Source of the DNA: Biomaibacter acetigenes | Lineage (GTDB): Bacteria; Bacillota; Thermosediminibacteria; Thermosediminibacterales; Tepidanaerobacteraceae | Reading direction: 5' to 3' | NCBI RefSeq assembly: GCF_003691585.1 | Contig: NZ_CP033169.1 | Span: 992,001 to 1,056,000 of the forward strand | Length of the DNA: 64,000 bases | Part shown: positions 62,839-64,000 of the stretch, in pieces | Layout: each line of letters opens with the position of its first letter | Numbering within the stretch: position 1 is the stretch's first letter | The notes under the pieces: generated by a model | Told to the model about the DNA's origin: nothing | The model's input: only the letters and a program-made list of their open reading frames with translations | Database searches by the model: none | Position numbers and translations under genes: made by a program

Positions 62839-64000
62839 ATGAAAAATTATCTTCTTGGAATAGATGTCGGCACTCAAAGCTTAAGAGTCGGCATCTTTGA
62901 CCTTCAAGGAAAATCCCTGGCCTTTTCCTCAAAAAGCTATGAGACCTACTATCCCCACGTGAGCTGGGCTGAACAAAATCCCATGGACTGGTGGGCATGT
63001 GCTAAAGTTTGCACCAGGGAAGTTTTAAAAAAAGCAGATATTTCTCCCGACGACATAGCAGGTATAAGTATTGATACTTTTTCATGTACCGTCCTTCCTG
63101 TCGATGAAAACGGCACACCCCTTCATAATGCCGTCATATGGATGGATATAAGGGCCGTAAAAGAGGCGGAGGAGATCACCGCTACAGGACATCCTTATTT
63201 GAAATATGCCGGAGACTGGGTCTCTCCCGAGTGGATGATTCCAAAGGCTCTATGGTTTAAACGCCACAAACCTGATATATATAAAAAGTCTGCAAAATTC
63301 ATAGAATGCACCGATTGGATGACATATAAGCTTACGGGGAAGTGGACCTTAAGCCTTGATCATATTGCATCAAAGTGGAATTATGTTAAAAGTGAAGGCG
63401 GTTTTCCCCAGGATCTGATGGAAAAGGTTGGGCTAGAGGATCTCATGGAAAAATGGCCCAAAGAAATAAAGGCTCTGGGTGAATATGTGGGAGGCCTCAC
63501 AAAACAGGCTGCCGAAGAGCTGGGCTTAAAAGAGGGGACTCCCGTGGCTCAGGGCGGTATAGATGCACATCTTGGCATGATAGGTCTGGGAGCGGTAGAG
63601 ACCGGAGACATGGCCCTCATCATGGGAAGCTCTACATGCCATATGGCTTTATCCCCCATCCCCGTATTTGGTTCCGGTGTATGGGGCCCCTTCGATGAGG
63701 CTATAATCCCAGGAAACTGGGTGATGGAAGGTGGTCAGACCTCCACCGGTTCCATAGTGAAATGGTTCAAGGATAACTTTGCCTATAAAGAGGAAGAGGA
63801 GGCAAGACAAAAGGGGGTAAGCGTATATACTCTGCTGGATGAAAAAGCCGCTCAGATTCCTGCAGGTTCCGAAGGCCTGGTGCTTCTTGATTACTTTCAA
63901 GGAAATAGAAGTCCCCTCCGCGATCCTAAAGCCAGAGGAGCCATATGGGGACTTGGTTTGAAGCATAGAGGTGAGCATATTTTACGAGCTATCTATGAAG
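62839..64000 (+). CDS. FGGY-family carbohydrate kinase, 3' end outside window
   Basis: At least 387 residues, open to the window edge. The N terminus has the FGGY phosphate motif LLGIDVGTQSLRVGIFD and then TFSCTVLPVDENG, VIWMDIRA. The second half begins with AQGGIDAHLGMIGLGAVETG and MGSSTCHMAL, with FQGNRSPLRDPKARG resembling ribulokinase-type members. ATG 62839 follows GGGAGG. Behind fucI it would phosphorylate L-fuculose or D-ribulose. The aldolase expected next for fuculose-1-phosphate is not in the window. Confidence 0.9.
   Translation, partial: MKNYLLGIDVGTQSLRVGIFDLQGKSLAFSSKSYETYYPHVSWAEQNPMDWWACAKVCTREVLKKADISPDDIAGISIDTFSCTVLPVDENGTPLHNAVIWMDIRAVKEAEEITATGHPYLKYAGDWVSPEWMIPKALWFKRHKPDIYKKSAKFIECTDWMTYKLTGKWTLSLDHIASKWNYVKSEGGFPQDLMEKVGLEDLMEKWPKEIKALGEYVGGLTKQAAEELGLKEGTPVAQGGIDAHLGMIGLGAVETGDMALIMGSSTCHMALSPIPVFGSGVWGPFDEAIIPGNWVMEGGQTSTGSIVKWFKDNFAYKEEEEARQKGVSVYTLLDEKAAQIPAGSEGLVLLDYFQGNRSPLRDPKARGAIWGLGLKHRGEHILRAIYE

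Noticed and set aside
1-64000. CRISPR arrays, tRNA or rRNA genes, prophage
   Set aside because: No regular direct repeats with spacers, no cloverleaf or rRNA landmarks, and no phage structural genes were seen. The only mobile elements recognised are the IS110 copy, the group II intron and the palindromic repeats.

Overview
The window reads as the chromosome of an anaerobic, endospore-forming, low-GC Gram-positive bacterium (Clostridia; an order such as Thermosediminibacterales or Thermoanaerobacterales fits, but this is a guess from gene content). The evidence is a tungsten-type aldehyde:ferredoxin oxidoreductase, an [FeFe]-hydrogenase-like protein, one-carbon folate genes, an alpha/beta-type SASP, a PdaB-like deacetylase, a T-box leader, a THF riboswitch, and G-rich Shine-Dalgarno sites with frequent TTG/GTG starts.

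Layout: 1-2953 holds folate C1 genes (fhs, frameshifted; fchA; folT behind a THF riboswitch). 3214-6374 encodes a polyferredoxin, an AOR-family enzyme, a MoaD/ThiS-like carrier and a 97-residue protein whose frame contains two adjacent UGA codons followed by a SECIS-like hairpin, probably a selenoprotein with a Sec-Sec pair. An IS110 element (6594-7850) separates these from a hydrogenase-like gene (8031-9317). 9474-19965 looks like a catabolic region for an amino acid or acylated amino acid: MenC-type racemase, DapA-like lyase, DHOD-like flavoprotein, divergent Nramp transporter, regulator, both L-serine dehydratase subunits, M20 amidohydrolase, 2-hydroxyacid dehydrogenase. 19962-34838 is housekeeping and envelope: uppP, T-box-valS, folC, hutP-like, ferritin-like, ZIP, UPF0182, SASP, Na/Pi transporter, deacetylase, GDT1-like.

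34957-38282 carries pdaB and a ResDE-like two-component system. 38313-42890 is an alanine regulon: alanine dehydrogenase, an ACT-PAS-AAA+ sigma-54 activator and a sodium:alanine symporter, with two -24/-12 promoters and two copies of one palindromic upstream site. A class C group II intron sits just behind the symporter terminator (42936-44858). 45115-52057 holds a NarL-type two-component system, a frameshifted lipoprotein gene and an ABC exporter with two ABC-2 permeases. 52436-55234 has a CadC-like ArsR regulator (frameshifted), uvrC and a small membrane protein. 55452-64000 is a sugar operon: LacI regulator, RbsD, L-fucose isomerase, RbsA/RbsC/RbsB-type ABC importer and an FGGY kinase running off the window.

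Three genes (fhs, the lipoprotein, arsR) are each broken by one missing base in a short A or T run, which suggests either sequencing error or recent decay. Two copies of a palindromic element of about 240-270 bp (1263-1529 and 46306-46545), with about 30-bp terminal inverted repeats and a compensated internal hairpin, plus a third unrelated palindromic element (47341-47547), lie between genes. No rRNA, tRNA or CRISPR array was seen.
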